64,000 nucleotides of DNA. Origin: JAEUMG01 sp046349315 (GTDB lineage: Bacteria; Pseudomonadota; Alphaproteobacteria; Rhizobiales; Aestuariivirgaceae). The first letter of the stretch is position 1. The number at the start of each line of letters is the position of its first letter. The DNA lies in the NCBI GenBank assembly GCA_046349315.1, contig JAXMCQ010000026.1, positions 15,791-79,790 of the forward strand, given 5' to 3'. Positions 8,711 through 18,128 of this stretch are shown in pieces. The translations under genes were made by a program, and so were the position numbers. The notes under the pieces were generated by a model. It was not told the origin of the DNA. It worked only from the letters and a program-made list of their open reading frames with translations, and did not search any database.

Positions 8711-9217
8711 ATGTTCAAGGCTGTTGCCGCCTTCTGCCTGATGCTGGGTGCGGCAAGCCTGCTCGGCGGTTGCGCCATGCGACCGCTCTACGGAACCGCT
8801 TCGGCTGATGGCAGCGTGCCGGAAGTCCTCGAATCAGTGATGATTCCGGAAGCCGACAACCGGTTGGGACAACTCATCCGCAATGATCTCGTCTCGGCCT
8901 TCCGTCCGGCGGGGAGCGGCGCTCCGGACCGCTATGCGTTGGTCATCAATTCGCGCTCGCGCGATGAGAATGCGGTCGAACAGGAAGACTCCCACATCGC
9001 GCGCCGGACGGTGCGCGTGAATGCGGCCTTCGTTCTGAAAGACATCTCGTCCGGGAAGCCGGTATTCCAAGGCAAGACTTTCTCCATCGCCTCCTATGAT
9101 CGCACCGGCCAGAGCTTTGCCGATTTGCAGGCCTACGAAAACGCCATGGAGCGCGCGGCCAAGGTGGTGAGCGACGATATTCGCACCCGCGTCGCGGCCT
9201 ATTTCGCGACCAACTGA
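8711..9217 (+). CDS. lptE: LPS-assembly lipoprotein LptE
   Basis: Outer-membrane lipoprotein that plugs the LptD barrel during lipopolysaccharide export. The 168-residue product has a lipoprotein signal peptide with lipobox LLGGC (Cys about residue 21), then MRPLYG, typical of alphaproteobacterial LptE. The rest is the LptE beta/alpha fold without catalytic residues. Identification rests on the lipobox, the length, the RPLYG segment and the position directly between leuS and holA, which is the standard place for this gene. It is likely cotranslated with leuS (2-base gap), and holA starts 10 bases later. Confidence 0.88.
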   Translation: MFKAVAAFCLMLGAASLLGGCAMRPLYGTASADGSVPEVLESVMIPEADNRLGQLIRNDLVSAFRPAGSGAPDRYALVINSRSRDENAVEQEDSHIARRTVRVNAAFVLKDISSGKPVFQGKTFSIASYDRTGQSFADLQAYENAMERAAKVVSDDIRTRVAAYFATN

Positions 9218-9227
9218 CGCTTCCACG

Positions 9228-10268
9228 ATGACGGCCCTCTCCGGCGCGGCGATCGACCGGTTTTTGCAGAAGCCCGATCCGGCAATTCTCGCCGCTCTGA
9301 TTCACGGGCCGGACGCCGGCGGCGTGCGCGAACGCGCCAGCGCGGTCGTGCGGGCCGTGGCGGGTTCGCTTGATGATGCTTTCGCGGTCGTGCGTCTCTC
9401 CGATGACATTCTCTCTGCCGATCCCGCACGGCTTGCCGACGAGCATGCCTCCTTGTCATTGATGGGCGGAAGGCGCGTCATCTGGGTTGCGGATGCGGGC
9501 GTGGCATTTTTGAAAGCCGTGACCGCGATCCTCGCTCATCCGCGCCCCGGCAATCTCATCGTCGCCGAAGCCGGCAGCCTTCAGAAGAAAGCGCCCTTGC
9601 GCACGCTCTTTGAGGCAAGCGACGAGGCGGTGGCGATTGCCTGCTATGCCGACGGGGCGCGCGAAATCGACGCCCTGATCTCAGCCGAGATGCGGGCCGC
9701 CGGCTTGTCGATCGACGATGACGCGCGCGAGCATTTGACGAGCCTGCTTGGCGCTGATCGCGCGTTGAGCCGCCAGGAAGTCGTCAAGCTCACGACCTAT
9801 GCGCACGGGACCACCCGCGTGACCTTGGCGGACGTGGAAGCTGTGTGCGGCGATGCCGCGGAACATTCGCTCGATGATCTGGTCGACGCGGTTTACGGCG
9901 GCGATCTCGAATCGGCCGATTCGGTCTTCCAGACCTTGCTTGATGCCGGCACCGCCGCGGACCGGATGATTGCGGTTGCGAGCCAGCATGCAGCGCGGCT
10001 TGCAAATATGCGGTTGCAGGTGGATAGCGGCAGGCGCAGCGAGGATATCGTGCGTGGTGCGAGGCCGCAGATTTTCTTCAAGCGCCAGGCCGGTATGATA
10101 CGCCAGCTTGGCGCCTGGGATCTCGATGGCCTTGGCGCCGCCGGCAAGGCGTTGGGTGCCGCGACCTTGCAGATGCGCGGCGAGCCGGAATTAGCCGAAG
10201 CCATCGCGCATCGTTGTCTGCTCGCCCTTGCCCGCCGCGCCCGCGGTACGCGCCTGCGCTTCGGTTAG
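9228..10268 (+). CDS. holA: DNA polymerase III delta subunit
   Basis: Clamp-loader subunit that opens the beta sliding clamp. The 346 residues match HolA length and pattern: an N-terminal region with the clamp-binding segment, LIHGPDAGGVRERA as the degenerate, non-ATP-binding P-loop-like start, LMGGRRVIWV, LIVAEAGSLQKKAPLR, and the helical domain with EAVCGDAAEHSLDDLVDAV. It ends the leuS-lptE-holA transcription unit. The next gene, parB, reads toward it, and the 154-base convergent gap holds a two-hairpin repeat that could stop transcription from both sides. Confidence 0.93.
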   Translation: MTALSGAAIDRFLQKPDPAILAALIHGPDAGGVRERASAVVRAVAGSLDDAFAVVRLSDDILSADPARLADEHASLSLMGGRRVIWVADAGVAFLKAVTAILAHPRPGNLIVAEAGSLQKKAPLRTLFEASDEAVAIACYADGAREIDALISAEMRAAGLSIDDDAREHLTSLLGADRALSRQEVVKLTTYAHGTTRVTLADVEAVCGDAAEHSLDDLVDAVYGGDLESADSVFQTLLDAGTAADRMIAVASQHAARLANMRLQVDSGRRSEDIVRGARPQIFFKRQAGMIRQLGAWDLDGLGAAGKALGAATLQMRGEPELAEAIAHRCLLALARRARGTRLRFG

Positions 10269-10312
10269 TCTGTAAGCGGAAGAATCGGATGTTGCGCCGG
10301 CCTTCCCTGCAT

Positions 10313-10408
10313 TGTCATTGCCGGGCTAGCCCGGCAATCCATCGAACCGCATTTGCGGCGTCTGAGCTTCGGCACAATGGATCCCCGCAATAAGTGCGGG
10401 GATGACAA
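10313..10408. repeat. Type A two-hairpin repeat, copy 1
   Basis: A roughly 96-base element with a perfect 22-base palindrome at its left side (ATTGCCGGGC/TAGCCCGGCAAT), about 45 bases of spacer, and a second hairpin at its right side (ATCCCCGCA-ataag-TGCGGGGAT) ending TGACAA. The outer ends TTGTCAT and ATGACAA are complementary, so the whole unit can also fold as one. It lies between convergent holA and parB. Four other copies occur at about 37.5, 41.6, 45.4 and 48.0 kb. Confidence 0.85.
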
Positions 10409-10422
10409 CAAAGAGACGGCAA

Positions 10423-11301
10423 TTAGTAGTGGGTACCGCTCCGCATCAACCTTCGGGTAATCTCGTCGAACTGCTCGAGCGTCGCATAGGCAATCGACAC
10501 CGTGCCGCCTTTTGCACCGTGATCGCTGATCGTGACCGCAAGCCCCAGGCTCTCGGCAAGCTGCGTTTCGATCGCCTTGATGTCGGCGCTCTTCCCCGCC
10601 TTTGCTTTTGGCGGCTTGCGTTTCGCGGTCGACACATCGCGGGTCAGATCTTCGGTCTGGCGGACGTTCAGGCCCATTTCAATGATGCGCGCGGCAAGCG
10701 AGGTTGGATCTTCCGCCGCCACCAGCGTGCGCGCGTGACCGGCAGTGAGCCTCCCAGCCTCGATATGGGCGCGGACGCTTTCGGGCAGGTTGAGCAGCCG
10801 CAGTGTATTGGCGATGTGGCTGCGGCTCTTGCCCAATGAATCGGCGAGCTGCTGTTGGGTATAGGCGAATTCGCTCATCAATTGCGCATAGCCGCGCGCT
10901 TCTTCGAGCGGATTGAGGTCGGCGCGCTGTATGTTTTCGATGAGCGCGATCTCGAGCGCCTCGCCATCGCTCAGCTCACGGACGATCGCCGGAACCTCAT
11001 GAATGCCGGCTCGCTGCGCCGCACGCCAGCGGCGCTCGCCCGCGACGATCTCGTAATGGCCGGCTTCGCGCTGCCGCACCATCAAGGGTTGGAGCAATCC
11101 CTTGGCGCGGATCGAGATGGCGAGTTCCGCGATGGCTTCGTCATCGAAATGATGGCGGGGATTGTTGGGGTTGGGGTGAACGAGTTCGATCGGGATCTGT
11201 CGCAGACTGCGCGGATCGGCGAGCGCTGGTTCATCGGCGGCATCATCGCCGATCAATGCCGCGAGGCCGCGGCCGAGGCGGCGTTTGGGAAGACTGTTCA
11301 T
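10423..11301 (-). CDS. parB: Chromosome-partitioning protein ParB
   Basis: DNA-binding CTPase clamp that loads at parS and drives origin segregation with ParA. The 292-residue protein shows the N-terminal ParA-interacting region, RQIPIELVHPNPNNPR at the start of the ParB/Srx domain, the CTP-binding GERRWRAAQRAG and ENIQRADLNPLEEA blocks, the helix-turn-helix (QQLADSLGKSRSHIANTLRLL) and a C-terminal dimerization domain. It is downstream of parA with a 31-base gap. Two near-consensus parS sites are seen in the window, at 12717-12732 and 14670-14685. Confidence 0.97.
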   Translation of the reverse strand: MNSLPKRRLGRGLAALIGDDAADEPALADPRSLRQIPIELVHPNPNNPRHHFDDEAIAELAISIRAKGLLQPLMVRQREAGHYEIVAGERRWRAAQRAGIHEVPAIVRELSDGEALEIALIENIQRADLNPLEEARGYAQLMSEFAYTQQQLADSLGKSRSHIANTLRLLNLPESVRAHIEAGRLTAGHARTLVAAEDPTSLAARIIEMGLNVRQTEDLTRDVSTAKRKPPKAKAGKSADIKAIETQLAESLGLAVTISDHGAKGGTVSIAYATLEQFDEITRRLMRSGTHY

Positions 11302-11332
11302 GCCGTCACACCTTCTTCTTATTCGCCGAGAG

Positions 11333-12163
11333 TCACGCAGCTCTCAGATCGCGTTCCCGCCTGATGACTTCCGAGGCAAGCCTTATATAGGCCTGCGAAC
11401 CTGGGCAGGCATTGTCATAGAGGAGCACCGGCTTGCCATAGGATGGCGCTTCCGAGACGCGCACATTGCGCGGTATGACCGTCTGGTAGACTTTCTCGCC
11501 GAGCACGCCGCGCACATCCTGGGCGACCTGTTCCGAGAGGCTGTTGCGCCGGTCGAACATCGTCAGCACGACGCCCTGCACCGAGAGTCTCGGATTGAGA
11601 TTGGCCCGCACCCGCTCGACCGTCTTGAGCAATTGGCTCAAGCCTTCCAGGGCGAAGAACTCGCATTGCAAGGGCACCAGCACCGCATCGGCTGCGCACA
11701 GCGCATTGACGGTGAGGAGATTGAGCGACGGCGGGCAATCGGCGATCACATAGGTGTAGCGTGGGCCGTCCTGGTGCGCGGAGAGAGCATGCAGCGCGTC
11801 GAACAGCCGGTAGGTCTTGCGGTCGATCTGGGCGAGTTCGAGTTCGGCGCCGAGCAGATCCATCGTGGATGGCGCGCAGTCGAGCCTCGGTATGCCCGAT
11901 GGGATTATGACCTTTTCGAGGGAAGAATCTCCCATAAGCACGTGGTAGGTCGACAATTGCCCATGATGCCGCTGGATGCCCAGGCCGGTCGAGGCGTTGC
12001 CTTGCGGATCGAGATCGACGATCAGCACATGCTCGCCAACCGCCGCCAGCGCGGTTCCAAGATTGATCGCGGTCGTGGTCTTGCCCACCCCGCCCTTCTG
12101 ATTGGCGACGGCCAGGATGCGCATGCCGGGCACCGGATGATCCGGGCTATGAGTCTCAGCCAT
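11333..12163 (-). CDS. parA: Chromosome-partitioning ATPase ParA
   Basis: Walker-type ATPase that forms a DNA-bound gradient pulling ParB-parS complexes apart. The 276 residues include the deviant Walker A motif NQKGGVGKTT near residue 20, switch I DLDPQGNASTG, and the IADCPPSLNLLT Walker B region. The start at 12163 gives a 13-residue leader before GMRILAVANQ; an internal ATG at that point is a possible alternative. Its 5' end overlaps the rsmG 3' end by 8 bases, so translation is probably coupled in the order mnmG-rsmG-parA-parB. Confidence 0.97.
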   Translation of the reverse strand: MAETHSPDHPVPGMRILAVANQKGGVGKTTTAINLGTALAAVGEHVLIVDLDPQGNASTGLGIQRHHGQLSTYHVLMGDSSLEKVIIPSGIPRLDCAPSTMDLLGAELELAQIDRKTYRLFDALHALSAHQDGPRYTYVIADCPPSLNLLTVNALCAADAVLVPLQCEFFALEGLSQLLKTVERVRANLNPRLSVQGVVLTMFDRRNSLSEQVAQDVRGVLGEKVYQTVIPRNVRVSEAPSYGKPVLLYDNACPGSQAYIRLASEVIRRERDLRAA

Positions 12164-12770
12164 GGCGAGCCTCCGTGACGGCGAGTATGACCGATCGGGA
12201 ATCAGTCAGACTCGGATGTCTCTCGACTTTGACTCTCCAAGATTTGGTGGCCTTGGTCAATTCTTCGTCCACATCTTGTCCCTTCATAAAGAGCCCGGTG
12301 GCACCATTTCTGAGAAACGGAAGGGCCAGGCCGAGCAGCCGGTCGAGCGGTGCAAGCGCCCGCGCCGTGACGAAATCGACCTTGGGCGGCGTCTTGATGT
12401 CCTCGATCCGCATCTGATGGACCTCGGCCTTGGCGCCCGTAAGGCGCGAGGCCTCGCGCAGGAAATTGGCCTTCTTGCCGATGCTCTCATAGAAATGAAC
12501 CTCATGAGGCCCCGCCAGCGCCAGCACGAGGCCGGGAAAGCCGGCGCCGCTGCCAAGATCGGCGATCACTTGCGGACTTTGCGGCATGAGCCGCAGAAGC
12601 TGCAGCGAATCGGCGACATGGCGTGTCCAGACTTCGGCCATACTCGCCTTGCTGACCAGGTTCATCTTTGCCTGCCATTCACGCAGGAGATCGATGTAGA
12701 TCCGCAATTTCCGTTCTGATTCACGTGAAACATCGAACGCCCGCAGCACGTCGGCTGCATCGTCGCTCAT
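12156..12770 (-). CDS. rsmG: 16S rRNA m7G527 methyltransferase RsmG (GidB)
   Basis: SAM-dependent enzyme that methylates G527 of 16S rRNA; loss gives low-level streptomycin resistance in known bacteria. The 204 residues show the Rossmann SAM site DLGSGAGFPGLVLA, the preceding HVADSLQLL, and FVTARALAPLDRLL. It overlaps mnmG upstream by 4 bases and parA downstream by 8. A near-consensus parS site lies inside its 5' coding part (12717-12732), so the codons here are constrained by two functions. Confidence 0.95.
   Translation of the reverse strand: MSDDAADVLRAFDVSRESERKLRIYIDLLREWQAKMNLVSKASMAEVWTRHVADSLQLLRLMPQSPQVIADLGSGAGFPGLVLALAGPHEVHFYESIGKKANFLREASRLTGAKAEVHQMRIEDIKTPPKVDFVTARALAPLDRLLGLALPFLRNGATGLFMKGQDVDEELTKATKSWRVKVERHPSLTDSRSVILAVTEARHG
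12717..12732. promoter_or_regulatory. parS site inside rsmG
   Basis: TGATTCACGTGAAACA, which matches the general parS consensus TGTTTCACGTGAAACA at 15 of 16 bases (mismatch at position 3). It lies within the rsmG coding region, about 1.4 kb upstream of parB in the same gene cluster. ParB would load here. Confidence 0.85.
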
Positions 12771-14629
12771 GCTGATTTCCGTGTCCGGGCGCGCTTCACA
12801 TGGCCAAGCAACTGCGCCAGCGCGGCTGGCGTCACGCCCTCGATGCGCGCCGCCTGACCGATCGTTGCCGGGCGCGTGCGTTGCAATTTCTGCTTCACTT
12901 CGGCCGAGAGGCTGGGGAGCGCTGCATAATCAAGATCGCCCGGCAGTTCCAGTTTCTCGTCCTTGCGCATGGCGTCGATATCCGCCGTCTGACGGCTCAT
13001 ATAACCGGAATAAAGCGCATCTGCTTCGAGCGCGGCAACGACATGCGCCGGTAGGGCCGCAAGCGCAGGCCAGATCTGCGCCACCGCCGCAAAGCCGACA
13101 TGCGGTGCAGCGATCAGTTCCAGCGCTGTGCGGCGCTGGCCATCCTGGTTCACCTTGAGGCCGGCTTTTGCGGCCTGCGCAGAGGTAAGCGAGAGCGATT
13201 GCGCCAGGGCCCTACCCTTATCGAGCTCAGCCATTCGCGCCGCGAATTTTGTGCGCCGCTCGGTCCCGATCAGGCCATTCGCCTCACCGATCGGCGTCAA
13301 CCGTTCATCGGCATTGTCGGCACGCAGGGACAGGCGGTATTCGGCCCGGGAGGTAAACATGCGGTAGGGCTCGCTCACCCCGCGGGTCACGAGATCGTCG
13401 ATCATCACGCCGAGATAGGCCTGGGCGCGGTCGAAGACGACCGGAGCGAGAGAGCCGCAGGCGCGCGCCGCATTGAGCCCGGCAACCAGGCCTTGGGCGC
13501 CTGCCTCCTCATAGCCGGTCGTGCCATTGATTTGGCCGGCGAGGTAGAGGCCGGGAAGCTTCTTGACTTCGAGCGCGTGCGTCAGTTCCCGCGGATCGAC
13601 ATAATCATACTCGATCGCATAGCCGGGACGGATGACCCGGACATTCTCGAGTCCCGGAATGGTCTTGAGAAAGGCGTGCTGCACGTCTTCCGGCAGCGAG
13701 GTCGAAACGCCATTGGGATAGACCGTGGGATCGTCCAATCCCTCCGGTTCCAGGAAAATCTGATGCGACTGCTTCTCGTGGAAGCGGAAAATCTTGTCCT
13801 CGATCGAGGGACAATAGCGCGGCCCGACGCTACCGATTTGGCCAGAAAACATCGGCGAACGGCCAATATTGTCACCGATGATGCGGTGCGTCTCGGCTGT
13901 CGTATGAGTGATATGGCAGGCGACTTGCGGCGTGGTGATACGCTCGGTGAGCAGCGAAAACGGCACTGGATCGGCATCGGCCTCCTGCCGCTCGAGCCGC
14001 TCCCAAGCAATAGTATGGCCGTCTAGGCGCGCTGGTGTCCCGGTCTTGAGCCGGCCGAGCGCCAGCCCCGCAGCCGCGATCTGATCCGATAGCCCCAATG
14101 CCGGCGCTTCATTGAAACGCCCAGCCGGAATTGTAACGTCTCCGATATGAATCAGGCCGCGCAGAAACGTGCCGGTCGTCAGCACTACCGCAGTGGCGAA
14201 TAGCGTTTCTTCATTGATGACAACGCCCGAAACTCTGCCGGACTCGATCGACAAGCCCTCCACGCCGCCCTCAATCACCGTCAGATTGGCGGTGTCGGCA
14301 ATGAGGCCCTGCATGGCTTTGCGATAGAGTGCGCGATCGGCCTGGGTACGCGGCCCGCGCACTGCCGGCCCCTTCGAGCGATTGAGCAGACGAAATTGGA
14401 TGCCGGCGCGATCGGCGGCACGACCCATGAGGCCGTCGAGCGCATCGATCTCGCGAACCAGATGACCCTTGCCGAGCCCGCCAATGGCCGGATTGCAGGA
14501 CATCTCGCCAATGGTCGCGTGACGATGCGTAACCAAAGCCGTGCGCGCACCGAGCCGCGCCGCGGCTGCGGCCGCTTCGGTGCCGGCATGGCCGCCACCG
14601 ACCACGATCACATCGAATGTCCTTTTCAT
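12767..14629 (-). CDS. mnmG: tRNA uridine 5-carboxymethylaminomethyl modification enzyme MnmG (GidA)
   Basis: FAD-dependent partner of MnmE that modifies the wobble uridine U34 of several tRNAs. At 620 residues it is full length: the FAD-binding GGGHAGTEAAAAAAR at residue 11, the SCNPAIGG motif, the LKTGTPARLDG segment, the YCPSIEDKI block, the EEAGAQGLVAGLNAAR C-terminal FAD contact, and the helical tail. It is read after mnmE with a 62-base gap that contains a parS site, and its stop overlaps rsmG. The mnmE-mnmG-rsmG-parA-parB order is standard near the alphaproteobacterial origin. Confidence 0.97.
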   Translation of the reverse strand: MKRTFDVIVVGGGHAGTEAAAAAARLGARTALVTHRHATIGEMSCNPAIGGLGKGHLVREIDALDGLMGRAADRAGIQFRLLNRSKGPAVRGPRTQADRALYRKAMQGLIADTANLTVIEGGVEGLSIESGRVSGVVINEETLFATAVVLTTGTFLRGLIHIGDVTIPAGRFNEAPALGLSDQIAAAGLALGRLKTGTPARLDGHTIAWERLERQEADADPVPFSLLTERITTPQVACHITHTTAETHRIIGDNIGRSPMFSGQIGSVGPRYCPSIEDKIFRFHEKQSHQIFLEPEGLDDPTVYPNGVSTSLPEDVQHAFLKTIPGLENVRVIRPGYAIEYDYVDPRELTHALEVKKLPGLYLAGQINGTTGYEEAGAQGLVAGLNAARACGSLAPVVFDRAQAYLGVMIDDLVTRGVSEPYRMFTSRAEYRLSLRADNADERLTPIGEANGLIGTERRTKFAARMAELDKGRALAQSLSLTSAQAAKAGLKVNQDGQRRTALELIAAPHVGFAAVAQIWPALAALPAHVVAALEADALYSGYMSRQTADIDAMRKDEKLELPGDLDYAALPSLSAEVKQKLQRTRPATIGQAARIEGVTPAALAQLLGHVKRARTRKSA

Positions 14630-14669
14630 GCGCGCTCTCTAGCTGGCGCGATGCATTTCGTCAAAGCGA

Positions 14670-14685
14670 CGTTTCACGTGAAACA
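14670..14685. promoter_or_regulatory. parS site between mnmG and mnmE
   Basis: CGTTTCACGTGAAACA, 15 of 16 bases of the parS consensus; only the first base differs and the inner 14-base palindrome is perfect. It sits in the 62-base gap between the mnmE stop and the mnmG start, about 6.4 kb from the inferred origin. Confidence 0.9.
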
Positions 14686-14691
14686 GAAGTA

Positions 14692-16035
14692 CTACTTGCC
14701 GATGCAAAAATCGCGGAAGACGGAATCGAGTAGGTCCTCGACATCGATCCGCCCGGTCACCCGACCAAGCTCGGTAGCCGCCGCCCGAAGGCTTTCAGCA
14801 ACGATTTCGATCTGTTCCGTGGGCGAATCGATCGCCGCATCCAGCTGTCTTGCACACCGCTCCAAGGCATGGAGATGTCGCGCCCGAACGGCAACCGGCG
14901 CCTCTCCCCGCCCAAAGCGCTCGCGTACTTGGGTCTCGATGGCCGAAAGTAACGCGGAAACACCTCTACCGGTGAGGGCCGACACCAGGTAGTACCGACC
15001 CTCCGGGGACTCGTTTCGGTTGTGACTCGAATTCGGGACCCAATCAGCCTTGTTCAGGACTCGTATCGTATCCGAATCGAATCCGGGCCGAACACCCTCG
15101 TCAGCAATATCGGGTGCGGTGACCCAGATCGTGAGGTCAGCGCCCCGCATCTCCGCCTGGGCCCGCTCGATACCGAGCAGCTCGATCGGATCAGCAATAC
15201 CGCTCCGCAGACCGGCAGTATCGGTCAGGATAACGGGGATGCCGCCAAGATCGAGCATCACTTCGATCACATCGCGCGTCGTGCCCGGGATGGGAGAGAC
15301 GATTGCTGCCTCACGCCGTGCGATCCTGTTCAGCAAGGATGATTTGCCAGTGTTGGGCGCGCCGGCGAACACCACCTTCACGCCTTCCCGGATCGCCCGG
15401 CCCCGCCCCGCATCGGCGATCGCGGCATTGATTTCGTCCCGGAGCAGAATCAACCTCTCCCGGACACCCGCCAATGCACTCGGCGCAATATCCTCTTCCT
15501 CGCTGAAATCGACCGAAGCCTCCACCCTGGCCAGGCATTCGATCAGCATTGACCGCCAGCGCTCGTAATCCCGGCTCGCCAGCCCGGTCATATGCTCGAG
15601 CGCCTGGCGCTTCTGGGCAGCGGTTCGCGCCTGAATCAGATCGCCAAGGCCTTCGACCTCGACGAGATCCATCTTGCCATTCCGAAAGGCGCGACGGCTG
15701 AACTCCCCGGCCTCGGCCGCCCGCAAGCCAGCCATACCGCCAAGGACCGCCAGCAAATCCGCAACAACCGCCCGGCTGCCATGGACCTGGAATTCAGCGA
15801 CATCTTCTCCGGTGAAGCTGCCCGGCCCCGGCATCCAGAGCACCAACGCCGAATCGATCAATTCTGCATCCGCCGGATTGCGCAGCTGCGCGGCAACGGC
15901 TTTCCGCGCCGGTGGCAATCTCCCGGCCAAAACGGAAAGGGCATCCCCCGCCTGGGGACCGCTCACCCGGATCACCGCAACGCCGGCCATACCGGCGCCG
16001 GAACTCAGAGCAAAAATCGTGTCATCCGCGCTCAT
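14692..16035 (-). CDS. mnmE: tRNA modification GTPase MnmE (TrmE)
   Basis: GTPase that acts with MnmG on U34 of tRNA. The 447 residues contain the N-terminal formyl-THF-binding domain (MSADDTIFALSSGAGMAGVAVIRV... region), a helical domain, an inserted G domain with G1 GAPNTGKSS, G3 DTAGLR and G4 NKAD, and the C-terminal catalytic CIGK tail with the conserved Cys. I place the start at 16035; a longer frame to 16200 would overlap the divergent DUF255 gene and has no family likeness. The start codons of these two divergent genes are 59 bases apart. Confidence 0.96.
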   Translation of the reverse strand: MSADDTIFALSSGAGMAGVAVIRVSGPQAGDALSVLAGRLPPARKAVAAQLRNPADAELIDSALVLWMPGPGSFTGEDVAEFQVHGSRAVVADLLAVLGGMAGLRAAEAGEFSRRAFRNGKMDLVEVEGLGDLIQARTAAQKRQALEHMTGLASRDYERWRSMLIECLARVEASVDFSEEEDIAPSALAGVRERLILLRDEINAAIADAGRGRAIREGVKVVFAGAPNTGKSSLLNRIARREAAIVSPIPGTTRDVIEVMLDLGGIPVILTDTAGLRSGIADPIELLGIERAQAEMRGADLTIWVTAPDIADEGVRPGFDSDTIRVLNKADWVPNSSHNRNESPEGRYYLVSALTGRGVSALLSAIETQVRERFGRGEAPVAVRARHLHALERCARQLDAAIDSPTEQIEIVAESLRAAATELGRVTGRIDVEDLLDSVFRDFCIGK

Positions 16036-16094
16036 TCCGGCACCGAATCGATGCCCTTGTTGGCGCCACCCGGTAATCGCTTTAGACTTGTCCC

Positions 16095-18128
16095 ATGAAC
16101 CAACTCGGCAGCGAAACCAGCCCTTATCTTCTCCAGCACCGCGACAATCCGGTTCACTGGATGCCCTGGGGCGAAACCGCCTTCGCGCAGGCCAAGGCAA
16201 CTGATCGCCCGGTCCTGCTGTCGGTTGGCTATGCCGCCTGCCATTGGTGCCATGTCATGGCGCATGAGAGCTTCGAGGATCCTCAAACCGCCGCTCTCAT
16301 GAACGCCAACTTCATCAATATCAAGGTTGACCGCGAAGAGCGCCCCGACGTCGACCGCATCTACATGGAGGCCCTTCACAGCCTCGGCGAACAGGGTGGC
16401 TGGCCCTTGACCATGTTCCTCACGCCCGCAGGCGAGCCCTTCTGGGGCGGCACCTACTTCCCGCCCGAGACACGCTATGGCCGCCCGAGCTTCCGTCATG
16501 TGCTCACCGAAATCGCCCGCATCTGGCGCGACGAGCGCGACAAGGTCACAACCAATGCGACCGCCTTGCGCGCCGCTCTCACTCAACCGCGCCAGCAAGC
16601 TCCCGACGAACTCGACGCCTTATTCCTTCAGCATGCTGCCAATGCCTATCTCGGCGCCGTCGATTTCAGCCATGGCGGCTTCCGCGGTGCCCCCAAATTT
16701 CCGCAAGCCCCAGTCTTCCACTTCCTTCATGCGCAATATCGCCGCACCGGCGAACCCCGGCTTCTCGACGCCGTAACCAAGACCCTTACCGAAATCTCCC
16801 AAGGCGGCATCTACGATCATCTCGGAGGCGGGATTGCCCGCTATTCCGTCGATGGAAACTGGCTCGTCCCGCATTTCGAAAAGATGCTTTACGACAATGC
16901 CCAGTATCTTAGCCTGTTGGCCCGCGCCTATATCAGCACAAACGAACCGCTCTATGCCGTCCGCGCGGCCGAGACCGTCGACTTCCTTCTGCGCGACATG
17001 GTCACTGCCGATGGCGCCTTTGCCGCGAGCTATGACGCAGATTCGGAAGGAGAGGAGGGCCGGTACTACGTTTGGTCCTACGACGAATTGAAGGCGCTCA
17101 TACCACCAGCCGATTTCACACTTTTCGCGAACACCTACAACGCTACCCCTATCGGCAATTGGGAAGGCCATATCATCCTCAATCGGACGCAAGGGCCGAA
17201 GCTCCTCGATCCGGAAAGCGAATCACGCCTTGCCACCTCGCGCGCCATGCTCCTCGAACAACGCAAAACGCGCATTCCGCCGGGCTTCGACGACAAGGTC
17301 CTTGCCGATTGGAACGGGCTAGCCATCGCTGCGCTTGCCGATGCGTCTCGCGTGTTCGAGCGACCCGACTGGCTCGCGGCAGCCGAGCGCGCCTTTGACC
17401 GGATCGTCGAACTTCTATGGACTGGCGACGCCTTGCATCATTCCTGGCGGCAGGGCATCGCCAAGCACCATGCCACCGCCGACGCCTATGCGAACCTCAT
17501 AGCTGGCGCACTCGCGCTCCATGCAGCAACGACCAAACCGGCCTATCTCCACTGGGCGGAGAAACTCGAACTCGCTCTCGTCACACACCACTGGAGCGCC
17601 GATCGAGGCGGATTCTACTTCGCTTCCGATCAGGCGGCCGAACTCCTGGTCCGCCCCTTCTCGGCTCATGATGATGCAATGCCCAACGCCAATGGTGTGA
17701 TGATCGGCAACCTCGCCCGGCTCGCTCATCTTACCGGCAAGCCCGAATATGCCGATAGAGCCGAGATCATACACCGCACATTCGCCGCCGAAGTCAGAAG
17801 CAACCCCTTCGGCTATGCGAGCTTCATGGCGGGCCTGCTCGATCTTATCGACCCCGTCCAACTCGTCTTCTCGGGATCCGGCGATATCGCCGAACTGCAG
17901 CGCGTGGCCATCAGCCTTCTCGGCCCTGATACCATCGCGCAAGCGATCGCCGACACGGCACAACTTTCGCCGGCACACCCAGCCTATGGCAAGTCAGTAG
18001 CGAGTCGAAACTCGACCGCTTATTTGTGCCGCGGCAATGTCTGCGCAGCACCTGCGCGTAATGCCACCGAGCTCGCCGCGGCCACGCAATTACTGCAGCT
18101 CGACCGCGGCGTGCGTACGGCGCATTAA
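16095..18128 (+). CDS. DUF255 thioredoxin-domain protein (YyaL/SPATA20 type)
   Basis: Large cytosolic protein of 677 residues with an N-terminal DUF255 thioredoxin-like domain carrying CHWCHVM (CxxC, about residue 50) and GGWPLTMFLTP, and a long C-terminal alpha/alpha-barrel similar to six-hairpin glycosidases (NWLVPHFEKMLYDNAQ, DADSEGEEGRYYVWSYDE, DDKVLADWNGLAI). The family is widespread, and its biochemical role is not settled; both a redox and a sugar-related role have been suggested from the domains. Length is normal. It is divergent from mnmE and overlaps the 3' end of rho by 4 bases. Confidence 0.93.
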   Translation: MNQLGSETSPYLLQHRDNPVHWMPWGETAFAQAKATDRPVLLSVGYAACHWCHVMAHESFEDPQTAALMNANFINIKVDREERPDVDRIYMEALHSLGEQGGWPLTMFLTPAGEPFWGGTYFPPETRYGRPSFRHVLTEIARIWRDERDKVTTNATALRAALTQPRQQAPDELDALFLQHAANAYLGAVDFSHGGFRGAPKFPQAPVFHFLHAQYRRTGEPRLLDAVTKTLTEISQGGIYDHLGGGIARYSVDGNWLVPHFEKMLYDNAQYLSLLARAYISTNEPLYAVRAAETVDFLLRDMVTADGAFAASYDADSEGEEGRYYVWSYDELKALIPPADFTLFANTYNATPIGNWEGHIILNRTQGPKLLDPESESRLATSRAMLLEQRKTRIPPGFDDKVLADWNGLAIAALADASRVFERPDWLAAAERAFDRIVELLWTGDALHHSWRQGIAKHHATADAYANLIAGALALHAATTKPAYLHWAEKLELALVTHHWSADRGGFYFASDQAAELLVRPFSAHDDAMPNANGVMIGNLARLAHLTGKPEYADRAEIIHRTFAAEVRSNPFGYASFMAGLLDLIDPVQLVFSGSGDIAELQRVAISLLGPDTIAQAIADTAQLSPAHPAYGKSVASRNSTAYLCRGNVCAAPARNATELAAATQLLQLDRGVRTAH

